Below are positions 26,370-35,561 of a stretch of DNA of 64,000 nt, piece after piece. The DNA is from Vibrio hangzhouensis. GTDB taxonomy: Bacteria > Pseudomonadota > Gammaproteobacteria > Enterobacterales > Vibrionaceae. The position numbers were made by a program, and so were the translations under genes. The notes beneath the pieces were generated by a model. The model was not told where the DNA came from. It did not search any database and saw only the letters and a program-made list of their open reading frames with translations. Location: positions 1-64,000 of the forward strand of contig NZ_FNVG01000003.1 of NCBI RefSeq assembly GCF_900107935.1. The letters run 5' to 3'. Numbering within the stretch: the stretch's first letter is position 1; each line of letters begins with the position of its first letter.

Positions 26370-26631
26370 AGCCCGATTTTAGTTTGTGATTTTTATGCAT
26401 ATTGACGAGTATGCTAATGTGCGGCTAGTCATGAAAAAATGAATTGGGAGAGAGTTAAAAAAATCTAAGTAATTGATATGAATGTAAAGATATGGTTCAC
26501 CTCGTCCAGCTCGTAATATTCGACCCGATGAAGAGAATTTAACCTCGATCAGATAACCGCTGTTGTTGTCTCACCGGTTCGTGTTATCCTATTGGGCTAA
26601 TTTGAAACACACTGTGGTTATGGAGCAAAAC

Positions 26632-27171
26632 ATGGCAAGCCGTGGAGTAAACAAAGTCATTCTAGTGGGTAACTTAGGTAACGACCCAGAAATTCGTTAC
26701 ATGCCAAACGGCGGTGCCGTGGCGAATATTACAATCGCAACCTCTGAGACCTGGCGTGATAAAGCCACAGGTGAACAGCGTGAAAAAACAGAGTGGCACC
26801 GTGTTGCTCTGTTTGGCAAGCTGGCAGAAGTGGCGGGTGAATACCTGAGAAAGGGTTCACAAGTGTATATTGAAGGTCAACTACAAACGCGTAAGTGGCA
26901 GGATCAAAGTGGTCAGGATCGTTACACAACAGAAGTTGTTGTGCAGGGATTCAATGGCGTAATGCAAATGCTTGGTGGTCGTCAAGGCGGCGGTGCGCCA
27001 ATGCAGGGTGGCATGAACCAAAACCAGGGCGGTATGCAACAAGCACCGCAACAGCAAGGGTGGGGACAGCCACAACAGCCTGTCCAACAGCCGGCGCAGC
27101 AGAAGCCTGCTCAGCAGCAGCCACAGTATAACGAGCCACCAATGGACTTCGACGACGACATTCCGTTCTAA
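26632..27171 (+). CDS. ssb: single-stranded DNA-binding protein
   Basis: Coats single-stranded DNA during replication, repair and recombination, and in competent vibrios also protects incoming DNA. The 179-residue protein has an OB fold at about 5-110 ([40 protein letters not shown]), a Gln/Pro/Gly-rich linker, and the conserved acidic tip DFDDDIPF that docks partner proteins. The ATG at 26632 is preceded by TGGAGC. It is divergent from qstR. Confidence 0.98.
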   Translation: MASRGVNKVILVGNLGNDPEIRYMPNGGAVANITIATSETWRDKATGEQREKTEWHRVALFGKLAEVAGEYLRKGSQVYIEGQLQTRKWQDQSGQDRYTTEVVVQGFNGVMQMLGGRQGGGAPMQGGMNQNQGGMQQAPQQQGWGQPQQPVQQPAQQKPAQQQPQYNEPPMDFDDDIPF

Positions 27172-27216
27172 GCGAACAGACAATGAGTCAATCAAATCGT
27201 CATTGATGATCAGAGA

Positions 27217-27247
27217 AAAGCCGCGACAGACTCGCGGTTTTTTTTGT
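27217..27247 (+). terminator. terminator of ssb
   Basis: CCGCGA (27221-27226) and TCGCGG (27232-27237) pair over CAGAC, followed by a run of eight T residues. Confidence 0.88.
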
Positions 27248-27405
27248 TTCTTAGAGTCTGAGCATAGCTTGTTGCTTAACGGCTCATTATAAATCTGATA
27301 TAACAAACAGTTAACGCACTTGCGGCCAGTTTGTTGTTTTCTCGTTAACCAGAGTCGTGCATTAAGACACTGCAACCATTTCGTTCAAAAAGGACTTGAG
27401 CATCT

Positions 27406-29397
27406 ATGAGGCAAACTCCCACTCTCAAGCTAAGTACTCGCTTAGTGGCCTTTGTGACTGTCATTGTCATGAGTGCTGTATTTATTCTTTTTGTTGGTGG
27501 CACCCTGTCTATCAAGAGAATGGGGCAGGAGTACCTGAATCACCACCTTGCGGGCATTGTTAAGGTTATCGACAAAGAGTTAGAAGACCCTGACGCGGCC
27601 TACATGATGCAGCGCTGGATGCCGAAAATGCTCCAGGCGAGTAATATTATTGAAATGCAGCTGACTTCGTCTGCAGGGGTGATCTATCGCTACAAGAACA
27701 CCTCTCCTACCATTGACCGAACCATCGTCTATCGCAAGGGGTACGATCTAGAGCGGAACGAAGGTTATCGGGTTGAGTTTATTGCCCTGCCTCCCTATCT
27801 GGATGTTCGCTACTCGATTGAAGCCATGTGGTCTGTGACCTTGGCGTTTGGATTGATCGTTGTCTGTCTGATGCAGGGAGTGAAGTGGCTCAGAAAACAG
27901 CTGGTGGGCTCTGAACTGCTGGAAGAGCGCGGCAGAATGATCCTTGGGGGTCGGGTCGAACAGTATGCAAAAGGCGATGAGCGTGAGTGGCCTTATACCG
28001 CGAGTGAAGCGCTGGATATTCTGATTGAAGAGCTTCAGGATGCACGTCAGGAGCGCAGTCGCTTTGATACCTTTATTCGAACTCAGACCTTCCTCGACCC
28101 GTTAACCGGCAGTGCGAATCGAATGTTATTCGACAATAAGCTGGAATCGGCGCTGCATGAAAGTGGCGCTCAGGGTGGTGTTATGCTGTTTCGTATTGAA
28201 GACTGGGAGCAGGTACAGGAGCAACTGGGTAAATCCCACTCTGATGATTTTCTTATTGAAGTCGGTGAAGTGATTTCCAATGCGGTACAAAAATACCCGG
28301 ATGCCATTTTCTCTCGTTATTACGATGCAGACTTTGCCGTGTTTATTCCGCATCAGAGCTCTAAAGATGTCGCCAACCTGGCAAATCAGTGCATACGTCA
28401 ACTGGAGAAAGTCACGCCACCTAATCCTCTGGATGAGGAAAACTGGTGCCATATTGGGGTAAGTATGTTCTCAGAAGGAGAACGTCGCGGGCGTGTCATG
28501 GAGGAGGCAGAAACCGCCCTGAAGAGTGCTCAGTTGCAAAAGGTGAACAACTGGAGTCGATATAGTAAGCAAGTTCAGACGGTTGATGAGCGCGGCAGCG
28601 TTCGTTGGCGAACCTTGTTTGACAAAGCGCTACTACCTGAGAACCTGCTCATCTTTTCTCAGCCGTGTTATTTGTACGAAAAGGGGAAAGATCTGGCATT
28701 TGTGCACAAAGAGTTGTTTGCCAGAATCGAAGATCCGGAGCGCGGCATTGTCAAAGCATCCCGATTCCATTCCGCATTGTTGCAAGTGGGATATGAGTCC
28801 AATTTCGACCGGGCTGTACTCAATAAAGTGTTACGAAACATTAAGCAACACCCTGAAATTCTTCCTGTTTCCATCAACCTGTATGTTGTGCCATTTGCCA
28901 ATAAGGGGTATTTCAAGTGGTTTCGTGATGAATTACTGCAACTTCCCGTGGCAACCCGCAGGCAATTGAGTTTTGAGTTCTCCGAAGCGAGATTGGTACA
29001 ACATCTGGATTATATTCGCCCAGTTGTTAGAATGCTGTCCGGTTTAGGATGTACGGTAATTGTTGGTCAGGCGGGCCGTTCAATCGTTAGTACCCATTAC
29101 ATCAAAGATCTCAAAGTTAACTATTTAAAACTGCATCGCAGTCTAATTAAAAAAATAGATCAACGGGATGAAAATCAGCTGTTTGTGCGTAGCATGGTTG
29201 GTGCCTGTGGTGACGGTCCCACGGAAGTTATTGCTGTCGGTGTTGAGACCAAGAAAGAGTGGCATACTTTGCTTGATTTGGGGGTAAAAGGTGGTCAGGG
29301 ACGTTATTTCGCTGCAGAACAACAACTGATGCCTGATCGTAAACCCAAAGCAGCCTCGGTGAAACCCGGGCGAAGGAATCGTTGGAAAAAATCCTAA
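27406..29397 (+). CDS. mshH: MshH/CsrD: degenerate GGDEF-EAL membrane protein
   Basis: Homolog of CsrD, which in E. coli promotes RNase E decay of the CsrB/C small RNAs rather than making or breaking c-di-GMP. The 663-residue protein has a transmembrane segment at about 12-35, an extracytoplasmic sensor, a second segment at about 140-160, a HAMP-like linker, and a GGDEF-type domain (about 225-385). The GGDEF signature reads DADFA. The C-terminal EAL-type domain (about 410-645) has ELF in place of EAL, so both enzymatic sites look inactive. It heads the MSHA locus but ends 12 bp before mshI, and its role in pilus assembly is not established. Confidence 0.92.
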   Translation: MRQTPTLKLSTRLVAFVTVIVMSAVFILFVGGTLSIKRMGQEYLNHHLAGIVKVIDKELEDPDAAYMMQRWMPKMLQASNIIEMQLTSSAGVIYRYKNTSPTIDRTIVYRKGYDLERNEGYRVEFIALPPYLDVRYSIEAMWSVTLAFGLIVVCLMQGVKWLRKQLVGSELLEERGRMILGGRVEQYAKGDEREWPYTASEALDILIEELQDARQERSRFDTFIRTQTFLDPLTGSANRMLFDNKLESALHESGAQGGVMLFRIEDWEQVQEQLGKSHSDDFLIEVGEVISNAVQKYPDAIFSRYYDADFAVFIPHQSSKDVANLANQCIRQLEKVTPPNPLDEENWCHIGVSMFSEGERRGRVMEEAETALKSAQLQKVNNWSRYSKQVQTVDERGSVRWRTLFDKALLPENLLIFSQPCYLYEKGKDLAFVHKELFARIEDPERGIVKASRFHSALLQVGYESNFDRAVLNKVLRNIKQHPEILPVSINLYVVPFANKGYFKWFRDELLQLPVATRRQLSFEFSEARLVQHLDYIRPVVRMLSGLGCTVIVGQAGRSIVSTHYIKDLKVNYLKLHRSLIKKIDQRDENQLFVRSMVGACGDGPTEVIAVGVETKKEWHTLLDLGVKGGQGRYFAAEQQLMPDRKPKAASVKPGRRNRWKKS

Positions 29398-29409
29398 CGC
29401 GGAAATGTT

Positions 29410-30915
29410 ATGACGTTTAATAAATTACTAGCCAGATTTAAGCCAAATCAAGCGAACACTTCCCCGATTGTCGTTATTATGCAGTCGGACGGTGTCTTTT
29501 TGTCAGAGAAAGGACAGCAAGAGGTTAGTAACTGTGATGTTCGTGCCAACAACTGGCAAAAGAGCCTCGCTCAACAGCTCTCGTCATACCCACAAAAAGG
29601 GCGTCAGGTACAGGTTATTATTGGCAGCCACTGGTACCACACGTATCAAATTGAAACGCCCAGAATTCCTAAATCAGAATGGCCTCAGGCGCTGCCTTTT
29701 TTGTTGAAAGATGTCATTAGTGAACGGGTCACTGACATTGTTGCCGATGGTTTGGAGTTGCCTAGTCTCAACAAAACGACCGCCTATGTAGTACAAAAAG
29801 CCTGGCTACTTCAACTTCGGAGCATAGTTGAAGAGTCCGGGCATGAGCTTAGTCAGGTGGTACCAGAAGAATTAGTTTGGGCACAAGGCAAGCAGGATGC
29901 TGAAAGCTACGTACTTTTGCAACGCAGTCGATTCCATCACTATAGAGTCAGTGCATTTTCTCAAGGATTACCACTTTTTCACCGTACCATTCGCACTGTT
30001 TCCGGTCCGGTTATTCAGGGGGATAATCTGGGGTTAGATGTTGACAGTCTGGCGCTTGAATTACAGCGTTCTCTGGATTACCTGTCCTCTCAACTCAAAA
30101 CGGGGGCGGTGCACAAGTTATTATGTTGTTGTGATGAAGAGTCTGAGCAGCAGCTTTCCTTGGCTCTTTCTGAGCGTTTGAGTGTCAACGTTGTCCCGCT
30201 TGTCGAACAGAGAGAGGGTTGGGCTGGTGAGCTTCTGGCACGGATAGCGGTTCAGGCTCAAACATTTGCCATCAATCTTTATCCCGAATACCTGAAGCCA
30301 AAACAAGAGCATTTGTCGTTAAATCGCGTCGCGGCCTTATGGGGAGTGACGATGGTCTGCCTGTTAATGGCCAGCGGCTACTCCAGCTATGTCATGAAGC
30401 AAAAAGTGGCGGTAATAGAGCAACTGGAGCTGCAATCTGAATCACTTCATCAGCAACTCAGTGAGAAGCAGGCCGCATTGGAAGCTCACAGACCTTCACC
30501 CGTTAAGGCGGCGGCGATAGCGCGACTCAAGCAAGAGATCGAAGCCAAGCAAGATGCTCTGAAAGCCGTGGATGATTATGATCAGAAGCAGCAACTTGGT
30601 TATTCCGGAGTCATGAATGCTCTCGCGACGTTAGGACGCAATGATATCTCGATTCAGAACATCTATCTGGATCAAGACAATATAGACCTTTCTGGGCTGG
30701 CGCGAAGTGCCAGCGCTGTACCCAATTGGGTAGGGCAGTTTAAGCAAGAGCAAAGTTTGGTAGGTCGAACATTTAAGACATTAAAAATTGGTCGCAATGC
30801 CAATGATATTGTGATGTTTGAGTTGCGTACTCGCCCGGAGCTCGCTAGCTTAAAATCTCTGGTGAATAACGGAGAGAAAGTCACCGCAAGTCAGGTAAAG
30901 GAGGCCAGACAATGA
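29410..30915 (+). CDS. mshI: MSHA biogenesis protein MshI
   Basis: Inner-membrane assembly component combining PilM/GspL-like and PilN-like parts. Of 501 residues, the first 300 or so resemble the actin-like cytoplasmic domain (without clear nucleotide-binding motifs). A membrane segment at about 307-328 (VAALWGVTMVCLLMASGYSS) is followed by a coiled coil (about 335-395, Gln/Glu/Lys-rich) and a PilN-like periplasmic domain. It overlaps mshJ by four bases and starts the assembly block mshI-mshF. Confidence 0.88.
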   Translation: MTFNKLLARFKPNQANTSPIVVIMQSDGVFLSEKGQQEVSNCDVRANNWQKSLAQQLSSYPQKGRQVQVIIGSHWYHTYQIETPRIPKSEWPQALPFLLKDVISERVTDIVADGLELPSLNKTTAYVVQKAWLLQLRSIVEESGHELSQVVPEELVWAQGKQDAESYVLLQRSRFHHYRVSAFSQGLPLFHRTIRTVSGPVIQGDNLGLDVDSLALELQRSLDYLSSQLKTGAVHKLLCCCDEESEQQLSLALSERLSVNVVPLVEQREGWAGELLARIAVQAQTFAINLYPEYLKPKQEHLSLNRVAALWGVTMVCLLMASGYSSYVMKQKVAVIEQLELQSESLHQQLSEKQAALEAHRPSPVKAAAIARLKQEIEAKQDALKAVDDYDQKQQLGYSGVMNALATLGRNDISIQNIYLDQDNIDLSGLARSASAVPNWVGQFKQEQSLVGRTFKTLKIGRNANDIVMFELRTRPELASLKSLVNNGEKVTASQVKEARQ

Positions 30916-31562
30916 ACGCGAACTGGTCAGTGCTTCAGCAGAAGTTTACTCAGTTAACGGTTCGAGAGAAAGTTCTGATTGCAGGGTGCGGCTGGGTCGT
31001 CATCGTCGCTCTTATTTACCTGCTAATGCTCGAACCCATGATGTTAAAAAGTCAGAGCATGACTCGTCAGTTACAACAGGTGACAAACGAAAATCAGGAA
31101 ATTGAGGGGAAATTGCTACTTCTAAGCCATCAATTGAAACAGGATCCCGATAAAGAACTCAACATGGAGTTCGAACAGTTGATTAACCAGAGTCAGTCAT
31201 TGTCCGAACAGCTTTCCGGGATCGTTGATAACCTCATATCTCCTGCTCAGATGACTGATTTACTGGAATTGGTGCTCAGTAAAAGCCATGGGCTCAAACT
31301 TGTTTCTCTGGAATCGTTACCCCCTGAACCTATTAATGGAACCGATGCCGCCAGTGAATACTCCGGCTACTTCGTTCATCCCGTGAAAATTGAGCTGACC
31401 GGTAACTATTTTGCCATTGCCCGCTATCTGCAGGAGTTGGAAAACATGCCCGTCAAATATTACTGGCGCAGTTTCAAATATGCGGTAGTAAAACACCCTC
31501 AAGCCAAGTTAGTGCTTGAGGTTTACACGTTGGGAACACGCAAGGAGTTTATTGGTGGCTAG
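30912..31562 (+). CDS. mshJ: MSHA biogenesis protein MshJ
   Basis: A 216-residue bitopic inner-membrane protein of the PilO/GspM kind. A short cytoplasmic N-terminus leads to a membrane segment (about 22-44), then a coiled-coil stretch (about 50-110) and a ferredoxin-like periplasmic domain. It should form the alignment subcomplex with MshI. Overlaps: ATGA with mshI upstream, 8 bp with mshK downstream. Confidence 0.87.
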   Translation: MNANWSVLQQKFTQLTVREKVLIAGCGWVVIVALIYLLMLEPMMLKSQSMTRQLQQVTNENQEIEGKLLLLSHQLKQDPDKELNMEFEQLINQSQSLSEQLSGIVDNLISPAQMTDLLELVLSKSHGLKLVSLESLPPEPINGTDAASEYSGYFVHPVKIELTGNYFAIARYLQELENMPVKYYWRSFKYAVVKHPQAKLVLEVYTLGTRKEFIGG

Positions 31563-31881
31563 AGTACTTACTTTGATGATCTTAACTTTGTCCGCCTCCT
31601 GTTGGGCTGCTCAGGATCCGACGGCCCCTCTGGGATGGGCTCAGCCTCAATCGACCTTGGTAAAACCCAAGAAGAAAACAGTGCATCGTTTACCGACACT
31701 ACAGAGTATTGTTTGTGAGCAGGCTAAAGCATGCTCTGCAGTTCTCAATGGCGAAGTAGTACAGCGAGGCGATGTGGTCAATGGGTACAAGATCTCAAAA
31801 ATAAATAATGAAAATCTTTTTCTTCAGCGCGCAGGCAAGCAGTGGAAACTTGGCCTCTTTGCGATGGACGTGAAACACTAG
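31555..31881 (+). CDS. mshK: MSHA biogenesis protein MshK
   Basis: A 108-residue exported protein resembling the PilP/GspC pilotin-like class that bridges the inner-membrane platform to the secretin. The signal peptide (about 20 residues) ends near SCWA. Two cysteines in CEQAKAC could pair. The GTG at 31555 has AAGGAG seven bases before it, whereas upstream in-frame starts lie deep within mshJ and spoil the signal peptide. Confidence 0.83.
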   Translation: MARVLTLMILTLSASCWAAQDPTAPLGWAQPQSTLVKPKKKTVHRLPTLQSIVCEQAKACSAVLNGEVVQRGDVVNGYKISKINNENLFLQRAGKQWKLGLFAMDVKH

Positions 31882-31894
31882 GGCTATTAGGAAT

Positions 31895-33565
31895 ATGATG
31901 CGTAAGGTTGTAATCGGTGTGTGTATCGCCACATTGGCAGGGTGCTCAATGGGTCATCGAGATCCTGTGGAAATCAAACAGAGTCTCAACGAAGCGGTGA
32001 ATAATTCTAACAATAAAAGTCTGGAAGAACTGCCACCGACAGTTGAAGCCGACTTGATGCCTGAACTGGGAAATCAGGTCGCAAAAAACAGTAACCGGAC
32101 CTTAAAACGCTTTCGGGTACAAGCCAATGGTGTAGAGGCCAAAGCCTTTTTCACGAGCCTGGTAAAAGGCACCGAATACAGCGTGTCTTTACATCCCAGT
32201 GTCAGCGGCAATATCACGGCAAACTTATCAGACGTCACCTTGGATGAAGTATTGGATAACGTAAGTGACATGTACGGTTACGATATCGAGAAAAAGGGTC
32301 GTATTATTCAGGTGTATCCGGCGGGGTTAAGGACCGTATCGATTCCTGTTGATTACCTGCAGTTTAAGAGGGCCGGGCGCTCTTTGACATCGATTACAAC
32401 AGGCACCATCACCAACCGGGACTCGAATAACAACAGCAATAATAACTCCAATAGCAACTCGTCCGGCTCGAGCAGCTCCAGTTCTTCTCGCTCTTCCGGT
32501 TCCAATAATGTCAATGGTGGCAACAATAATAATAATGAGCAGGGTGGAACTCGCATTGAAACCACCAGTGAAAGTGATTTCTGGCCTTCGCTGGAAGAAG
32601 CCGTCAGTAAATTGGTCGGTAGCGGAGATGGCCGAAGCGTAGTGGTCACGCCACAAGCTAGCCTGCTGACATTGCGGGCCTATCCCGATGAGATTCGTCA
32701 GGTAAGAGAGTTCCTGGAAATGTCTCAACAGCGTCTGCACCGTCAGGTTATCCTGGAAGCGAAGATCCTTGAGGTGACTCTCAATGACGGTTACCAGCAG
32801 GGAATCAGCTGGGAGAATATTGGAGCCGCGATCGGTAGTGGCGGCATCTCCATATCTCGCCCGGCCCCCTCTCAGATACCACCACTCAATCAGATCGGCT
32901 CATTACTTGGTGGGCAAACCAACATCACTATCAGCGACGGCCACTTTAATGCAGTGCTAAGTTTTATGGCGACGCAGGGCGATCTCAATGTACTGTCCAG
33001 TCCGCGTATCACAGCCGCAAATAATCAAAAATCGGTTATCAAGGTCGGTACTGATGAGTATTTTGTTACCGACATCTCGACCGTTATTGGCTCCGGAGAA
33101 AACGCCAATGTAGCCCCTCAGGTTGAACTGACGCCTTTTTTCTCTGGTATTTCTCTGGATGTGACTCCGCAAATCGATGAGAAAGGCAATGTACTGCTTC
33201 ATGTGCATCCTGCCGTTATTGAAGTGCAAGAAGAGAAGAAAGAGATAGAGATTCTGGACAGCAGTATTGTGGTTCCTCTGGCAAAAAGCTCGATTAGGGA
33301 ATCAGATTCTGTGATTCGGGCTGCGGATGGTGATGTCGTCGTAATTGGTGGTCTGATGAAATCCGCGACAACTGAACTGGTTTCGAAAGTACCATATCTT
33401 GGTGATATCCCGGCATTGGGACATCTGTTCCGTAATACCCAGAACGTGACGGAAAAAACAGAGCTCGTTATCTTATTGCGCCCAACTGTCGTGGGGGTTA
33501 ATACCTGGCAGAAAGAGGTAGAGCGTTCACGAGATTTGTTAAATGAGTGGTTCCCAGAAAACTAA
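31895..33565 (+). CDS. mshL: MSHA outer-membrane secretin MshL
   Basis: Forms the outer-membrane channel for the pilus. The 556-residue lipoprotein has the lipobox LAGC at about 14-17. It has an N-terminal STN/N0 domain (about 65-125), an N1-like domain interrupted by a Ser/Asn-rich low-complexity insert (about 172-220), and the C-terminal secretin domain (about 280-550), with the end motif VPYLGDIPALGHLFR and TELVILLRPTVV. The ATG pair at 31895 and 31898 follows AGGAAT. PilQ/GspD family. Confidence 0.94.
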   Translation: MMRKVVIGVCIATLAGCSMGHRDPVEIKQSLNEAVNNSNNKSLEELPPTVEADLMPELGNQVAKNSNRTLKRFRVQANGVEAKAFFTSLVKGTEYSVSLHPSVSGNITANLSDVTLDEVLDNVSDMYGYDIEKKGRIIQVYPAGLRTVSIPVDYLQFKRAGRSLTSITTGTITNRDSNNNSNNNSNSNSSGSSSSSSSRSSGSNNVNGGNNNNNEQGGTRIETTSESDFWPSLEEAVSKLVGSGDGRSVVVTPQASLLTLRAYPDEIRQVREFLEMSQQRLHRQVILEAKILEVTLNDGYQQGISWENIGAAIGSGGISISRPAPSQIPPLNQIGSLLGGQTNITISDGHFNAVLSFMATQGDLNVLSSPRITAANNQKSVIKVGTDEYFVTDISTVIGSGENANVAPQVELTPFFSGISLDVTPQIDEKGNVLLHVHPAVIEVQEEKKEIEILDSSIVVPLAKSSIRESDSVIRAADGDVVVIGGLMKSATTELVSKVPYLGDIPALGHLFRNTQNVTEKTELVILLRPTVVGVNTWQKEVERSRDLLNEWFPEN

Positions 33566-33612
33566 CGGTGGGGATGTATCGGACGATAACGTGGTGTTGG
33601 GAAGAGTAATCG

Positions 33613-34458
33613 TTGTATCTTAAGCACTTTGGATTTGAACAGTATCCATTCGCACTAACGCCCAATACGGCGCTATTTTTTGGCTTATCGCCTCATTATG
33701 AGGCGATACAGACCGTTTGCGCCGGTATTGAACTGGGAGAAGGAGTGCTAAAAGTAACTGGCGAAGTCGGTACAGGAAAAACAATGGTGTGCCGAATGTT
33801 ACTGCAGCAACTCGCCCAAAAGTACACCTTAGTTTACTTACCGAATCCGGTCTTATCAGGGCAAGAGCTGCGAATGGCTGTCGCTAAAGAGCTGGGTATC
33901 ACCAATACCGCACCTCACTCTCTGCTTGAAGAAATCCAACAACAGCTGATTATCGCCAAGCAGGAGATGCGCCCTGTAGTGGCACTTATCGATGAGGCCC
34001 AGGCGTTGTCGGATGAGGCGCTCGAAACTCTCAGGTTGTTTGGCAATCTGGAGACCGAAGATAGCAAGCTGATTCACATTGTTCTGTTTGGACAACCAGA
34101 ACTGGATAGAAGACTCGAACAACATCATATGAGGCAATTCCGGCAACGAATCACTTTCAGTGCCAGATTGCGAACCATGACCAGAGAAGAGTGTTATGCC
34201 TACGTCAGGCAGCGGGTGACAGCGGCTGGAAGTGAGCGGGATTTATTGAGTCATCATCACTTAGACGCTGTTTGGCGTGCCAGCCAGGGAGTTCCCAGAC
34301 TGGTGCATCAAATCTGTCATAAAGCGCTGTTACTTGCTTTTGGAGACCGGTGCTTGAAAGTCGACAATCGCCACCTGTTCCTGGCCATTCAGGACACATT
34401 TGATGCCCATAAACCATTATTTAAATTCCCAGTGCTTTGGGGTTGGAAACAGACATGA
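33613..34458 (+). CDS. mshM: MSHA biogenesis ATPase MshM
   Basis: A 281-residue AAA+ ATPase of the ExeA family without the membrane and peptidoglycan-binding parts of GspA. Walker A is GEVGTGKTM (about residues 50-58) and Walker B is VVALIDEAQAL. The only possible start is TTG at 33613, because an in-frame TAA lies two codons upstream (33607); GAAGAG provides the ribosome-binding site. A rare start may keep expression low. It overlaps mshN by four bases. Confidence 0.9.
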   Translation: MYLKHFGFEQYPFALTPNTALFFGLSPHYEAIQTVCAGIELGEGVLKVTGEVGTGKTMVCRMLLQQLAQKYTLVYLPNPVLSGQELRMAVAKELGITNTAPHSLLEEIQQQLIIAKQEMRPVVALIDEAQALSDEALETLRLFGNLETEDSKLIHIVLFGQPELDRRLEQHHMRQFRQRITFSARLRTMTREECYAYVRQRVTAAGSERDLLSHHHLDAVWRASQGVPRLVHQICHKALLLAFGDRCLKVDNRHLFLAIQDTFDAHKPLFKFPVLWGWKQT

Positions 34459-35561
34459 GTGCAATAAATAAAGCATTATCGGAGCTTAATAATCAGCAAA
34501 CAGCCGCATTGAGCAACATTGAGCAGGCCACTATACCCAAAGTTCACAGAGTCTCTCCGTTGCTATGGATGGGGGTGGGCGCATCACTCAGTCTGGCCAT
34601 GGGCGGATGGGCTTATTCAACTTCAACACTCAATATGTCTCAGGATCTGCAGCCCAATACGATGACTGAAGTCGAAGCCACGGCTAAAGTCGAAACCACA
34701 GCCCCTCTCGTTGCATCGCCAACCACGAATATGAGTTCCAGTGCCACATCGGCGTTTGAGTTAACAAAAACAAGAACGATGTCGACCAATGCAGTAGAAA
34801 CACCAGACTCAGCTACGCAGCCAGCACAGGCAATCGCCGAGAAACCTTCGCCTTCAATGGTTCCGTTACAAGCTGAGCCCATTTCGATAGCTCAGGTGAC
34901 CACCAGATCGGCAACGAAACAGGATCCAGCAAAGAGCGGTGAAATGGTCGTGGAGCAGGTAGAACTCAGTACTGAGCAACTTGCTGAAAAAGCCATTCAA
35001 AGAGCCATAAAGTCCATTGATGCGAATGATATCAACGGAGCATTGGAGAATTACAGTGACGCGCTGCGCTATGATCCGACCAATGAACAGGTAAGGCAGC
35101 GCTTGTCAGCGCTTTATTATGGAAAAGGTCAAAGCCGAAAAGCCTATGAACTGCTACAGGACGGCATTAATCGCAATCTCTCCGGTGAGACTTTGAGAAT
35201 CGCGTTGAGTAAATTACTCATCAAGGAAAATCAGCAGGAAGCGGCGCTGACGCCATTGGTTCACTTGCCCGACAATGCCTCGATAGATTACCTGTCACTC
35301 CGGGCGGGCCTGGCACAGCGCAATAAGCAATCGGATATTGCCTATCAAAGCTATGCCATGTTGACACAGCAAGACCCTCAGAATGCTCGCTGGTGGTTGG
35401 GTCTGGCTATTCAGCAAGAACGCAAGATGGAGTTCAGCGGCGCGAAGCAGTCCTACCAGTACGCGTTGGAAAAAATCGGGGTATCCGGTCAGTCGAAAGC
35501 GTTTATCCGTGATCGACTTAAAGTGATTGAAAGTATAGAGGGTAGCCAAGATGCAAATTAA
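34455..35561 (+). CDS. mshN: MSHA biogenesis protein MshN, TPR protein
   Basis: A 368-residue bitopic membrane protein. A short N-terminus (MSAINKALSELNNQQ) resembles the GspB/PilF type, followed by a membrane segment at about 36-55, a Thr/Ser/Ala-rich periplasmic linker (about 60-175), and at least four tetratricopeptide repeats (about 180-365). The ATG at 34455 sits in an ATGA overlap with mshM. A scaffold role in the envelope is inferred from TPR content. Confidence 0.88.
   Translation: MSAINKALSELNNQQTAALSNIEQATIPKVHRVSPLLWMGVGASLSLAMGGWAYSTSTLNMSQDLQPNTMTEVEATAKVETTAPLVASPTTNMSSSATSAFELTKTRTMSTNAVETPDSATQPAQAIAEKPSPSMVPLQAEPISIAQVTTRSATKQDPAKSGEMVVEQVELSTEQLAEKAIQRAIKSIDANDINGALENYSDALRYDPTNEQVRQRLSALYYGKGQSRKAYELLQDGINRNLSGETLRIALSKLLIKENQQEAALTPLVHLPDNASIDYLSLRAGLAQRNKQSDIAYQSYAMLTQQDPQNARWWLGLAIQQERKMEFSGAKQSYQYALEKIGVSGQSKAFIRDRLKVIESIEGSQDAN

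Noticed and set aside
26370..26631. CRP or TfoX-dependent CRP-S site upstream of qstR
   Set aside because: Only half sites (TGTGA, TGTGC) are visible; no convincing two-half palindrome.
27000..27130. Gln-codon repeats at the end of ssb as a CRISPR-like or tandem repeat
   Set aside because: They encode the ordinary Gln/Pro-rich linker of SSB with irregular spacing.
31516..31881. Longer mshK starting inside mshJ
   Set aside because: The extra 13 residues are polar and would disrupt the signal peptide; the GTG at 31555 has AAGGAG at proper distance.
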